The notes under the pieces are model-generated. The model was not told the DNA's origin. It ran no database searches and saw nothing but the letters and a program-made list of their open reading frames with translations. Made by a program: the position numbers and the translations under genes. A DNA stretch of 64,000 bases, taken from NCBI RefSeq assembly GCF_050015995.1, contig NZ_JBNHEP010000223.1, positions 116,483 through 180,482 of the forward strand, read 5' to 3'. Each line of letters opens with the position of its first letter. Position 1 is the stretch's first letter. Origin of the DNA: Trichodesmium sp050015995 (lineage in GTDB: Bacteria > Cyanobacteriota > Cyanobacteriia > Cyanobacteriales > Microcoleaceae). Positions 29,875 through 39,833 of this stretch are shown here, piece after piece.

Positions 29875-29930
29875 ATTAACTTTTATAGCCTGATATTTTA
29901 TGCTTAAAACTATTATAAAAAGGAGTGTTT

Positions 29931-30851
29931 ATGCAGTTGCCACCACTACAACCTATGACAAATATTGAGCCTTTTGTTAGTGGTGATGTAAAAATCGACC
30001 CAAGTGTGGCTATCGCTCCTGGTGTTATTATTCAAGCTGCTGATAAATGTCAGATTATTATTGCAGCAGGGGTTTGTATTGGTATGGGAGCTATTATTCA
30101 TGCTTACCAAGGCAATATCGAAATTGAATCAGGAGTTACTATTGGTTCAGGTGTTTTATTAGTTGGTAAGAGTAAGATAGGAGCTAATGCTTGTGTTGGT
30201 GCTTTGGCAACTATTATAGAACAAGATTTGGAGCCAGATAAGGTTGTACTACCTACTTCTATTATTGGCAACTCAGGGAGAAAAATATTAGATAATAATA
30301 CATTTACACCCATCAAAACTGATTTACTGGAAAATAAAAATTTATCTACAAATGCTCATATATCAGATGAAATTAATGAAAATAATTATATTTCAGATTT
30401 AGCAAATACTTTTTCATCTTCAGAGGAAACTGATACAGAAACTGAAAAGGCTAATACTCAATTACAATCAATAAATACTTCTTCATCTCTAGAGGAAACT
30501 GAAAAGGCTAATACTCAATTACAATCAGTAAGTACTTCTTCATCTTCAGAGGAAACTGATACAGAAACTGAAAAGGCTAATACTCAATTACAATCAGTAA
30601 ATACTTTTTCATCTTCAGAGGAAACTGATACAGAAACTGAACAAGCTAACACTCAATCACAATCAGTAAATACTTCTTCATCTTCAGAGGAAACTCAGAC
30701 AGAAACTGAACAAGCTAACACTCAATTACAAGAAGAAGCATCTCCAAATATAGATCCTCAAATTTATGGTAAGGAGTATGTCAATCAGATAATGAAGACT
30801 TTATTTCCTCATAAGAATTCTTTGAGTTCTCATCCTGATGATGAAGACTAA
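29931..30851 (+). CDS. ccmN: Carboxysome assembly protein CcmN with expanded repeat linker
   Basis: The start is ATG at 29931, because AAAGGAG (29919-29925) is spaced correctly for it; a GTG two codons earlier overlaps that site. The protein is 306 aa. Residues 1 to about 125 are a left-handed beta-helix with hexapeptide repeats (GVTIGSGVLLVGKSKIGANA) that binds CcmM. Residues about 159-268 are an acidic Ser/Thr/Glu/Gln linker of five imperfect 23-residue repeats. The C-terminus contains an amphipathic helix (YGKEYVNQIMKTLFPH), the encapsulation peptide that recruits the CcmK shell. Known CcmN proteins are shorter (about 160-240 aa); the extra length is the repeat linker. Confidence 0.93.
   Translation: MQLPPLQPMTNIEPFVSGDVKIDPSVAIAPGVIIQAADKCQIIIAAGVCIGMGAIIHAYQGNIEIESGVTIGSGVLLVGKSKIGANACVGALATIIEQDLEPDKVVLPTSIIGNSGRKILDNNTFTPIKTDLLENKNLSTNAHISDEINENNYISDLANTFSSSEETDTETEKANTQLQSINTSSSLEETEKANTQLQSVSTSSSSEETDTETEKANTQLQSVNTFSSSEETDTETEQANTQSQSVNTSSSSEETQTETEQANTQLQEEASPNIDPQIYGKEYVNQIMKTLFPHKNSLSSHPDDED
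30405..30735 (+). repeat. 69-bp coding tandem repeat in ccmN
   Basis: Five head-to-tail units of 69 bp (one shortened to 57 bp) encode variants of SSSEETDTETEKANTQLQS. All indels keep the frame, and most differences between units are single bases. This points to recent slippage or recombination within a selected reading frame. Confidence 0.9.
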
Positions 30852-30896
30852 AATATATCGTCTTACCCAGACTTGACACTAAATTTGGAGCTACTG

Positions 30897-31031
30897 ATAC
30901 CGTTTCATGGAAGTCAGAAGTCAGAAGTGAGATTTGATTGGCTTAAAATTTTGGTTATACAGTAATTTCAGCTTATTATTTCACATTGTCAGTTGCCAAC
31001 TATTTGTGACATTTTTAAAGTGAATTGGTAT
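30897..31031 (-). mobile_element. ATACCAATTCAC-type MITE between ccmN and ccmO, inverted copy
   Basis: It begins ATACCGTTTCA and ends TGAATTGGTAT, so it is the inverse of the copies at 29284 and 38009. It carries no gene. The remaining bases to 31383 hold nothing recognised apart from the ccmO leader (AGAGGTAG before its ATG). Confidence 0.65.
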
Positions 31032-31383
31032 GAATTTTTAGCAGATAAACGGAAAATTTATGTTTGACAAGAACACATTTCTTTGGTAAGAGATAAATTG
31101 ATCGTTATCAAAAAAATATAATATAATCTAAAATTAAGTAGAGTCATACCTAAAAAACTTTCTATCTTTTAGGGACAAAAAGTGATTAATAATCTCTAAA
31201 AATTAACTTTTTAATCTTAAAACTCCCACTGGTAAGAGTTTAACTGTAATTTTAGGCGAACTAAACCAGTTGATATTTTTAATTTCATATAAAAAATTCT
31301 CAAAGTAGCCCTAAAGACCATCAGCTAGAATGTTGGAGAGAGTTAGGTGGGTTAACTGCTACGCCGAAGTAAAGAGGTAGAAA

Positions 31384-32166
31384 ATGAAAATCCAAACCCA
31401 CAATAACTATAAGCTAGAGTCTATTGAATCCCCAATCAAGTTTGGAGATGCTGCTCTTGGTTTAGTAACAACTCGAAGTTTTCCGGCCATAGTTGGTACT
31501 GCTGACATGATGCTGAAGTCATCTGGCGTAATGTTGGTAGGGTATGAAAAAATTGGTAGTGGATATTGTACTGCGGTAGTTCGTGGTGGTATAGCAGATG
31601 TTCGTTTAGCAGTGGAGTCTGGAGCAGAAACAGCTGAAAAATTTGGACAACTTATTTCTAAGACTGTCATTCCTCGACCTTTACCTAATTTAGAGGTTGT
31701 ATTACCTATTGGCAGTCTTTTAGTTAAAATATCTCAAGGTAGAGTTTCTGCTGAGTTTAGAAATAAGGCAGTTGGTCTGATAGAGACTAGAGGTTTTCCT
31801 GCAATGGTGGGAGCTTGCGACGCGATGCTCAAATCTGCTGACGTACAGTTAACTGCTTATGAAACTACAGGTGCAGGTTTGTGTACTGCTATTGTTCGGG
31901 GTTCAGTTTCTAATGTGGCGGTAGCTGTAGAAGCTGGAATGCACGAGGCAGAAAGAATAGGAGAGTTAAATGCTGTAATGGTAATTCCTAGACCATTAGA
32001 TGATTTAGAAAGAACATTACCTGTAGCTGGTCATCTGATTGAAGAAAAACCAGAACCTCTACGTCTACCTATGGCAGTTAAAGAGAAGGAAAAAGAGCTG
32101 GTGAGATTACCAGATTTTGCTCAACTTCCTATACCGATGAAAGAAGAGGTTAAGGATAAATCATAG
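31384..32166 (+). CDS. ccmO: Carboxysome shell protein CcmO (tandem BMC domains)
   Basis: This 260-aa protein has two BMC domains in tandem: first about 23-108 (ALGLVTTRSFPAIVGTADMM, KIGSGYCTAVVRG), second about 128-212 (AVGLIETRGFPAMVGACDAM, TTGAGLCTAIVRG). A proline- and charge-rich tail of about 45 residues follows. Each domain ends in a variant of VIPRPL. CcmO forms pseudohexameric shell tiles needed for carboxysome formation. Here it is the last gene of the cluster, 532 bp after ccmN because a MITE intervenes. In many cyanobacteria ccmO is close to or apart from ccmKLMN, so its inclusion here is useful context. Confidence 0.95.
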   Translation: MKIQTHNNYKLESIESPIKFGDAALGLVTTRSFPAIVGTADMMLKSSGVMLVGYEKIGSGYCTAVVRGGIADVRLAVESGAETAEKFGQLISKTVIPRPLPNLEVVLPIGSLLVKISQGRVSAEFRNKAVGLIETRGFPAMVGACDAMLKSADVQLTAYETTGAGLCTAIVRGSVSNVAVAVEAGMHEAERIGELNAVMVIPRPLDDLERTLPVAGHLIEEKPEPLRLPMAVKEKEKELVRLPDFAQLPIPMKEEVKDKS

Positions 32167-32293
32167 ATTTTAGTTGGTTGTCTAGAGTCAAAAGTAAAAA
32201 GTAGTAGACTGCCAAACCTTAAATGCTGCAATAGAGGCATTGCTGAACCAAGGGATGAATCTTTGCAGAAAAGGTAAATTCCATCTTTTACCG

Positions 32294-32564
32294 AATTATT
32301 AATTATTAACAATTAATAATTAAATAATTCTGGTTTAAAGCCTCTCCTTTTAAGGAGAAAAAGTGGTCGAGGGATGCCGAGGTCTCCTCGACATATCCAA
32401 TCGACCAAGAGAGGGGTCGTTTGCCGAGCAGTCCGTTAGGATGGGATGGATGGGTTACCTAACCATATCCAATCGACCAAGAGAAAAGAAATAATATTTC
32501 CTTAGATTCAATTCCGTAACGGTTAAAACCCGAGGTAATTATCCATTATCCATTATCCATTAAT
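32294..32564 (-). mobile_element. Composite hairpin element (GGTCGATTGGATATGG family), copy 1
   Basis: One edge is rich in AATTATTAATT followed by AAAGCCTCTCC; the other is GGTAATTATCCATTATCC. Inside are two copies of a hairpin module ending in CATATCCAATCGACCAAGAG. Related elements in the opposite orientation lie at 53369-53600 and 61541-61796, and a lone module at about 59155-59225. The hairpin stems differ between copies while pairing is largely kept. No protein is encoded. Confidence 0.7.
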
Positions 32565-32846
32565 GAATTCCTCTTTATCTAAAGCTATAATTCCAGGATG
32601 CAAAGGACTCAACGCTCCTCACACTAATTAATCCCGAAATATGCAACGGCGCAATAGATGTAGGTTTGGTTTTATTCCTCAACCCAACAACAATCTTTCT
32701 CCCCTATTCCCCTCTTCCTAATGCACTATTTTAGGTGAAACAGTTCAGTAGGGTTTGTTAGACGGCTAAAATTTAGACTGTCAAAGGTATTTAACAATCT
32801 GTCGTAACGCATAATTGAATATGTGTCAGTCCAGTACAACTCAATC

Positions 32847-33036
32847 GGGACTTACACAGGAGTACTATATATAGAGTACAAAAACTGTAGCGATCTAGTT
32901 TCTAACACTATATACATAGTCTCTGGGTAAGTCCTATTGATATTAACAGGACTTACGCAGGGGTAATATATATAGAGTGCAAAAACTGTATCGATCTAGT
33001 TTTTAACACTATATACATAGTATCTGAGTAAGTCCT
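32847..33036 (+). mobile_element. Two tandem 89-bp MITEs with AGGACTTACNCAG ends
   Basis: The copies span 32847-32935 and 32948-33036, each with GGACTTACrCAG at the left and CTGrGTAAGTCC at the right. They are nearly identical inside (TATATATAGAGT, then CGATCTAGTTT). A third 89-bp copy, inverted, is at 41610-41698. This pair lies right after the phoX stop codon and can form hairpins at the end of its transcript. Confidence 0.8.
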
Positions 33037-33050
33037 ATTGATATTAAATT

Positions 33051-35411
33051 TTAAACAAACGCGCCACCGTTTCTACGAGTAACACCAATTACAGAAGGTC
33101 TTGGGGGTAGCAAACCATTAAAACTGCCTCCAGGATTACCTACATAACCTATATTACTAGGCCAATTACTACCACGAGGTACACTTCGCTGCTGATTGAA
33201 CAAAGTTGTACCATCCAGACTTAACATCTCAATATCCCGACCTAGTAGAACTCCATCACCAATAGGTGAGCTTTCTCCAGGGTGTTGTACAGCTAATAGT
33301 AGAGTTTCATCTACACCACTACTATTTCTAATAAAGTATGGTCCAGTCATTTCACAACGAGGAGGCCCATAAGCAAAAGGTACAACTAATCCAGCATTAG
33401 GCCCAACAACAGGAATGTAGAATAACCAGTTGTTACCAAAGACCCCTACCAAGCTAGAAACATTTCCAGTCTCAGTATGGTCAATATCTCTTTGCTCTCC
33501 AGCAACACCAGTTCTGAAACCATTGTGAGTGCTAGTAGACATATCAGTCACACCCCATATATTACCCAGAGTATCAATTTCTAGGTTATCTACATTAGCA
33601 AAACCTGCACCATTGATGGCACCATCCTCTCCACTGTGTTCAAAAACAGACCAGCTAAAGGTAAGACTTGTGGCATCGCTGTTAGTTTCAATGATTCTGT
33701 ATAGACCGCCAAACTGCTGAATAGCATCAATATCAGAAAAGTATTTACTCACAACAAACACTCTGGAGTCTGGATATCCATCTCCACCAGGAGCATGATC
33801 TGTAAAGGCGATAAATACACTACCATCACCAGGATGAACTTCTACATCTTCAGGACGAGAAGAAGGAGTACCACCTACTAGGTTAGAAGCTAAGAAAGCA
33901 TCGGTTAAAATAGCACCTTGATTGGGATAGAAGTCTGCTAGAGTTCTGCCTTGATAATCAGATAATACAGTTTCATTAGTCAGGTCTACAATGAAGGACC
34001 CACCATCCTCAGTTGCCCCTGCAATACCAGTACGCTGAGGTAAGCGAATTCGACCATCTCTTTGAGCTTGACCAAAAGCATTTAATTCAGCTTCAGCAAT
34101 TTCACTTGGTGATAGAGGATTAGTTGGTGTACCAGGAACTAAAGGTATCCACTGACCAGAAAAATCAGGATTTAATCTTGCCACATAAAGAATACCATCT
34201 TCAAATAATTGGCTATTGCTTGGGTCGGTAGGATTGGAAACAGTACCATTACTAACAAACTTATAGGTATGACCACCACGACGGTCATCTCCCATATAAG
34301 CAACTAAGGGTCTACCTGCTTCTACTCTAAAAGCAATATTTTCATGGCGGAAACGACCTAGAGCTGTATGTTTCCTGTTTTGGAAACTTGGGTCTGCTGG
34401 AGAAATTTCTACCATCCAGCCATACTTTTCACCAACTAAACCAAAAGCAAAACCTATGCCCTCTGTATCATAACCAGTTTGAGTACCATTAGGTGAGACA
34501 CTTTCTGTAACACTACCTTGGAAGTTTTCTTCTGCAGTCAGAATTGTTCCCCAAGGAGTTGTACCACCAGAACAGTTGAAGGCTGTACCAATAATTTGAT
34601 TACCAAGTCCATCAGAACTTAGAGGAAATACATCAGTAGCAGCAGGTCCAGTACCTATTAAAAAGTTCTGGTCTCCAGTCTGATAACTAGATGTACCCCA
34701 AGATGTAACAGTTTGATAACCATCAGAACGTCCAGAGTTAATTCCTAGTCCAGATAGGAGATGTATTCGACGATTAGCATTATCATCTACGGGAGCATAC
34801 TGACCATTACTGTCTTTTGCAATTCTGACAATAGACCCACCTTGGTTATAAGCAAATTCACCCAGAGTAAAGAGGGTGGGTTGAGATAAATCTAAACCTA
34901 GTACAAGTTGGTCTGTTGATGGGAAACTAGCTAATTCATCATCACCTAGTAATGATGATATTGGATAGGAGACATACTCATGGTTAGCCCAGAGATAGCC
35001 ATCATTGGGGTTACCATTAATAGGAATAAAGCTGAGGTAGTCATTGTTATAACCAAAGTATTCTTCAGAGTCAGGAAAGACGCGATCGCCCCAACCAACA
35101 ATCACATACCTTTCATATTCAGGGGGTACTATTACATCATCAAAGTATTGATAGGATGGCAGTGCAACATCCTGATTTGCTGCTAGAGTATTTCCTTGCC
35201 CACCAATTCCTAAAGGTACGAAGCTAGGATTAGTTTCATAAGCTTCTAAAGGATGTGCCAATTTCAGGGGTGTAAAACTTAAACCTGTAGTTTGAGCTTG
35301 AGCTACTTCGGAGCTACTACCCAAAAAATTACCAATTTTTGGTGATAGTGCTGTAGCTGCTGCGCTACATCCGAAGAACATTAATAGTTTTCTGCGAGTA
35401 AGTCTGGACAT
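33051..35411 (-). CDS. phoX: Secreted alkaline phosphatase PhoX
   Basis: This 786-aa protein of the PhoX/DUF839 family hydrolyses phosphomonoesters outside the cytoplasm using Ca and Fe cofactors. The N-terminus MSRLTRRKLLMFFG, followed by a hydrophobic alanine-rich stretch and AQA-type cleavage text, is a twin-arginine (Tat) signal. Family text includes GWGDRVFPDSEEYFGYN, NHEYVSYP, TILTAEENFQG, RGGHTYKFVS and SRPEDVEVHPGDGSVFIAFTD. A four-unit pho box lies 160 bp upstream of the start, so induction under phosphate starvation by the PhoB/SphR-type regulator is expected. It is convergent with ccmO, with MITEs between. A decayed pstS tail elsewhere in the window (54724) is the only other phosphate gene. 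Confidence 0.92.
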   Translation of the reverse strand: MSRLTRRKLLMFFGCSAAATALSPKIGNFLGSSSEVAQAQTTGLSFTPLKLAHPLEAYETNPSFVPLGIGGQGNTLAANQDVALPSYQYFDDVIVPPEYERYVIVGWGDRVFPDSEEYFGYNNDYLSFIPINGNPNDGYLWANHEYVSYPISSLLGDDELASFPSTDQLVLGLDLSQPTLFTLGEFAYNQGGSIVRIAKDSNGQYAPVDDNANRRIHLLSGLGINSGRSDGYQTVTSWGTSSYQTGDQNFLIGTGPAATDVFPLSSDGLGNQIIGTAFNCSGGTTPWGTILTAEENFQGSVTESVSPNGTQTGYDTEGIGFAFGLVGEKYGWMVEISPADPSFQNRKHTALGRFRHENIAFRVEAGRPLVAYMGDDRRGGHTYKFVSNGTVSNPTDPSNSQLFEDGILYVARLNPDFSGQWIPLVPGTPTNPLSPSEIAEAELNAFGQAQRDGRIRLPQRTGIAGATEDGGSFIVDLTNETVLSDYQGRTLADFYPNQGAILTDAFLASNLVGGTPSSRPEDVEVHPGDGSVFIAFTDHAPGGDGYPDSRVFVVSKYFSDIDAIQQFGGLYRIIETNSDATSLTFSWSVFEHSGEDGAINGAGFANVDNLEIDTLGNIWGVTDMSTSTHNGFRTGVAGEQRDIDHTETGNVSSLVGVFGNNWLFYIPVVGPNAGLVVPFAYGPPRCEMTGPYFIRNSSGVDETLLLAVQHPGESSPIGDGVLLGRDIEMLSLDGTTLFNQQRSVPRGSNWPSNIGYVGNPGGSFNGLLPPRPSVIGVTRRNGGAFV

Positions 35412-35570
35412 AAAAGTTTTTCTAGTTTCTCTCTCTCTGAGAAGTTGTAGATAGAGATTTTTGGATGTATTACTAGCAGTATTTTTGACCTAAATTATGT
35501 TTATGTAATCAGTTTTTTTAATACTGCCTCCAGCAGTTTATCTAAAATAATTTATCGTTAGTTTATAATT

Positions 35571-35610
35571 TGTTTAAATTTAGTTAAAGCATTGTTTAAA
35601 TTTGGGTTAA
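35571..35610 (-). promoter_or_regulatory. Pho box upstream of phoX
   Basis: On the minus strand four TTAAmC-type heptamers start exactly 11 bp apart: TTAACCC (35610-35604), TTAAACA (35599-35593), TTTAACT (35588-35582) and TTAAACA (35577-35571). Cyanobacterial pho boxes consist of CTTAACCT-like units with an 11-bp period, bound by SphR/PhoB. Position about 160 bp before the phoX start and orientation toward the gene fit an activator site. Confidence 0.75.
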
Positions 35611-35985
35611 TTTATCAATCAACCCAAGATTAGGAAGATATTTAATTGCAGATTTTTCTCAGTTATATCTAATCTGGTGATTAGATTTATCAATGTTGTA
35701 GGGATAGTTTTATGATCTAATACTATTTGAATAAAATGAAGTTAGAAATATAGCAATGGCTAAAACAAAGGAATATTAATCATCTTTTAAATAAAAAGGA
35801 AGTAATGATAATCACCGATGCCCAATGTTTAGTAAATACTTATCGCGCCGATTATAACTAGCTTTAGTTACACGATATAGCGCTACACGCAAATCAAAAG
35901 TAAAAAGTAAAAAGTTAAAATTAATCTCTGACTTAATTTCAATTTTTACCAATGTCCTAACCTAAATGCGTAGTGCTATAAATAA
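35611..35985. other. Intergenic DNA upstream of the phoX control region
   Basis: No gene is supported. A short frame near 35804 (MIITDAQCLVNTYRADYN) and one near 36169 (MEFEGGISLEKISDNY) might be scraps of older genes, but neither is recognisable. Confidence 0.3.
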
Positions 35986-36126
35986 TAGAGTTGTCGCTAA
36001 ATAGATAGAAAAAATCGCTAAAATTAAGATACAGCAATAATTCCAGGCGTTTATATCCATAAATGTCTAAAATCTTTATATGACAATAGTTTGCCAGTTT
36101 TTTTGAGTTATAAAGCGACAAGTCTA
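35986..36126 (+). mobile_element. MITE family 1, copy B
   Basis: It spans 141 bp from TAGAGTTGTCGCT to AGCGACAAGTCTA. It shares the central text TTTGCCAGTTTTTTT and AATAATTCCAG/AGTAATTCCAG with copy A at 2697, in the same orientation. It is non-coding, with TA at both edges. Confidence 0.8.
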
Positions 36127-36497
36127 ATAAAATATCAAAGTAAAAGTCAGCATTCAGACATTAGATATCAATGGAATTTGAAGGAGGAATTAGTCTAGAA
36201 AAAATCAGCGATAATTATCAAGTATTGGTAAAACAACTAAAGCTAATACCAAATTCAAAAAGTAAGGCTACTCACCTTACCTCCTGACTACTGACTACTG
36301 ACTACTGCAAACCTAAGTAGCTCAAGTTTATGAAATTGCTATAACTTTAGCAGTCAAACCAATGCTTATTTAATTCATTTTTATTGCTGAACACTAACTG
36401 TTAATAGCTGTTTGCGCAGCATTCCCGAGGAAATCCTTACAAGTAAAGTCCGAAATTTTAATCTTTTATTATTACTTTTTTTTACTTGTATTAGTCG

Positions 36498-37061
36498 TTA
36501 ATCATCTATTGTTTTTGGGTCATCTTTATCAGTAGGAAACCTAGGAGAAGTAGATGAAGGGCTTTGTCTAGGAGACTTCTTTTGAGGTTGAGGAACTATG
36601 GGCTGAGAATCATATGATGGGGGAGGTGGAGCAGTAACTTGAGGGGAAGATTTTGGAACTGGAGGTTTAGTCTCTGGTATAGCTTGGGCATTACTATCAT
36701 CCTCAAACTTTAACAACAATTTAGCATCAGCAAAATATCTGGTAAATTCATCAATATTTGCATTTTTTTGCCATTCAGAACGAGATACAGTAGAACGTAG
36801 AACAGGTACTATTTGACTTCTACGTTCTCCTAATATAGTAATAGTAATCTCTGTGATTTCTGGATTATTGGCAAATTCTTGATTAATTGTCTTTTGGGCT
36901 AATTTTTCTGCTTGTTCTACTAAACTTTTATAAGAGTTATTATTATTATCTTCAATCAAAAGACTGGTTTTTTTGGCAGATGCTAAGACGTCTAAGTTAG
37001 TTATAAATAGACTAGCTAATATTAAGATTGTACTCCAGAAAATACGATAATATAAACTCAT
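36498..37061 (-). CDS. Hypothetical exported protein with Pro-rich disordered tail
   Basis: The protein has 187 aa. Residues 1 to about 28 (YYRIFWSTILILASLFI then LASA) form a Sec-type signal peptide or membrane anchor. A folded core of about 85 residues follows (ITEITITILGERRSQIVPVL, then WFTRYF-like DEFTRYFADAKLLL). From about residue 125 the chain is Pro/Ser/Gln-rich and disordered. I know of similar uncharacterised secreted proteins in cyanobacteria but no function. It stands alone on the minus strand, flanked by family 1 MITEs on both sides. No clear Shine-Dalgarno. Confidence 0.7.
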   Translation of the reverse strand: MSLYYRIFWSTILILASLFITNLDVLASAKKTSLLIEDNNNNSYKSLVEQAEKLAQKTINQEFANNPEITEITITILGERRSQIVPVLRSTVSRSEWQKNANIDEFTRYFADAKLLLKFEDDSNAQAIPETKPPVPKSSPQVTAPPPPSYDSQPIVPQPQKKSPRQSPSSTSPRFPTDKDDPKTIDD

Positions 37062-37537
37062 TGACTAAAAATTTTTGCCAAAAATATATAAATTTATACT
37101 AAATAATAACATACAATAATTAAAATAAGATTAAGCTTTGCTTAAAGTCTGACTAACATTATATTTTTCCATTTGATTTGACAACTTTATTCTGCTGGTG
37201 CAGATTACTTTTGAAAATTGACAGTAGTTTTGGAATTAATGAGGTACAAAGTTTTCGGGAATAGGGAATAGAAATTAGTATTAAACTTTACCTCACCATC
37301 CTAAAAATTGCTGTAAATGTAGTTTCAACCCTTAAAAGTTGGGTTAAGTCTGAACTTAGTATTATCGGAGATAGTGACATTTAATTATATCGGGCTACTT
37401 ATATAGCAATGCGTGTATTGGTTGTGATAATTTTTATAATAGACTTCTCCGGAAAAGAGGGAGTAGGAACTAGGGGGAAAGAATTGATTATTTATGTGCG
37501 ATAATTAATTTTATTTTTTATTATCGGAAATGTCTAA

Positions 37538-37678
37538 TAGACTTGTCGCTTTATAAGCTTAAAAATTCCCGAAAGCCTTGCCCTGTAAGGATTATAACTA
37601 TTTGTAAATAAAAGTACCTAGAATTATTGCTCTGTCTAGGTTTGAGTGATTTTTTCCCTCTATTTAGCGACAACTCTA
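37538..37678 (-). mobile_element. MITE family 1, copy C (inverted)
   Basis: It spans 141 bp from TAGACTTGTCGCT to AGCGACAACTCTA, inverted relative to copies A and B and with the same length as B. Together B and C bracket the 36498-37061 gene as an inverted pair 1.4 kb apart. Confidence 0.8.
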
Positions 37679-38008
37679 ATAGTTAATTTGAACCAAAAAC
37701 CTTTAAAATTATAACTCCTTAGTTATAACTTATAACTGCCAGCAAAATATTACAACTTAAATAAAATCCCTGTATCTATCTATCATTTATTCTCAGGAAA
37801 AGAGTGAGTAGGGAGTAGGAAATAGGGAGTAGAAGTAAAAAATTGATTATTTAGGATAGCTATATCTATCTATGATTTATTCTCAGGCAAAATTCATAGT
37901 TAATTTAGATAATTATAATTTAATGATGATATAGTTCAGATAAATTTAATTAACAAAGTTATTCAATAGATTTAGGGTTGAAATTATGAATTTTTTTTGT
38001 GATAAGTT

Positions 38009-38149
38009 ATACCAATTCACTTTCAAGATGTCACAATCACAAATAGTTTGAAACTTTAAATGTCAAATAATTCCAGGAAATTAATGTAATGTCAAAGTTT
38101 TCAGTCTATCAAATTTGACGTTTTACTTTTGACTTCCGTTAAACGGTCT
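38009..38149 (+). mobile_element. ATACCAATTCAC-type MITE, single copy
   Basis: It starts ATACCAATTCACTTT and ends near TTAAACGGTCT. The interior matches the 50.6-51.0 kb tandem copies (CACAAATAGTTT, then CAAAGTTTT). Non-coding. The stretches 37062-37537 and 38150-38440 hold only low-complexity GGGAATAGG words and nothing identified. Confidence 0.65.
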
Positions 38150-38440
38150 ACAGTTTTAGTAACTATTTATTTAACTCGACTAGCGAAAAAGGCTTTAGAA
38201 GAAAGTATTAATTAATATTTTGATTTCTCAGAAAAAATTGATTTTTCTTTCTACAACATTCGCTCTGAGCTGAGAAACTATACTATCTTTAAGAGCATAC
38301 GCATTTTAAATGCTTATTAGCAAGTGATAATTCATAATTCATAATTAATAAGGGTTGTATTCTTCACTAGGTACACAACAAATATGTGGTTTAAATTCAT
38401 AATAGTTGAGTTGAATAAAAGTCATGTATATAGACGAAAA

Positions 38441-39495
38441 ATCTTTTGACGCACGTTTTTTTCAGGAGCTTCATAAAATGACAAATATTTGTGTTTTTGT
38501 ACTCAAGAGGGAGGGAGGGATGGATAGAAAGATATGATCGGGGAAAACTCAACACTTTTTGGAGCTTCACAGGATGAAGATATTTTTGTTCTTGCTCTTA
38601 GGAAAAATTCCTGAATATTTTGATTGCCTCTTAGTAAGGAAATTTGGTTGAACAAAAAGTCATGCGTATGGGCGAGTAGAACCTTATAAAATTTATGATA
38701 TCACAATTTTGATCGGGATGCAAGGGAAAATCCTTTGACGCGCGATTTTTTTCCGGGAGCTTCATAAAATGAAAATATTTGTGTTTTTGTACTCAAGAGG
38801 GAGGGAGGGAGGGAGGGATGGATAGAAAGATATGATCGGGGAAAAGTAAGCTCTTTTTGGAGCTTCACAGGATGAAAATATTTTTGCTCTTGCTCTTAGG
38901 AAAAATTCCTGAATATTTTGATTGCCTCTTAGTAAGGAAATTTGGTTGAACAAAAAGTCATGCGTATGGGCGAGTAGAGCCTTACAAAATTTATGATATC
39001 ACAATTTTGATCGGGATGCAAGGGAAAATCTTTTGCCGCACGTTTTTTTCAGGAGCTTCATAAAATGACAAATATTTGTGTTTTTGTACTGAAGAGGGAA
39101 GAGGGAGGGATGGATGGATAGAAAGATATGATCGGGGAAAAGTAAGCACTTTTTTTTCAGGAGCTTCATAAAATGACAAATATTTGTGTTTTTGTACTGA
39201 AGAGGGAAGAGGGAGGGATGGATGGATAGAAAGATATGATCGGGGAAAAGTAAGCACTTTTTGAAGCTTCACAGGATGAAAATATTTTTGCTCTTGCTCT
39301 TAGGAAAAATTCCTGAATATTTTGATTGCCTCTTAGTAAGGAAATTTGGTTGAACAAAAAGTCATGCGTATGGGCGAGTAGAGCCTTACAAAATTTATGA
39401 TATCACAATTTTGATCGGGATGCAAGGGAAAATCTTTTGACGCGCGATTTTTTTTCAGGAGCTTCATAAAATGACAAATATTTGTCATTTTCCAC
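38441..39495 (+). repeat. Large tandem array, unit about 290-300 bp, with G-quadruplex motif
   Basis: Units begin near 38441, 38729, 39028 and 39431 with TTTTGACGCGCG or similar followed by CAGGAGCTTCATAAAATGA. The third unit carries an internal duplication of about 107 bp, and the last unit is cut short. Each unit has a GAGGGAGGGA tract; in the second unit five GGG runs separated by single A bases (38799-38817) make a strong G-quadruplex motif. Open frames on the minus strand here are repeat-borne with no recognisable domain, and I do not call them genes. Confidence 0.85.
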
Positions 39496-39833
39496 TAGGG
39501 AGGTTATGGATGGAAAGATTTAGCGATCGGGAAAATCTGATTTCAATTTTTTTCCTGTATTGTTTCTATTCGACTCCCGACTTGTAACTCAAAAATTTAA
39601 TCCCTGGTCATTTCAGTTATCAGTTATCAGTTATCAGTACCTCCGACTAAAGCCTCTGGCTTGAAATACGTATGGTGAATATTTTTTTCATCCCCTTAAA
39701 AGGGGAGGCTTTAGACCTGTTGGTTTTGGCAAAGATACAAAATGTCTTCTATATGACTCCAAAGTAAGCAGATTTAATATTAGGTGTAGGTCATTCAGTA
39801 ATAGATTTTCCTAACACCTAACACCTTAAACTT

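Noticed and set aside
38762..39357. Three minus-strand frames of 63-93 codons in the 290-bp tandem array
   Set aside because: They repeat with the DNA unit, have low complexity (SLPPSLP, FFLRARAK), no ribosome sites and no family resemblance.
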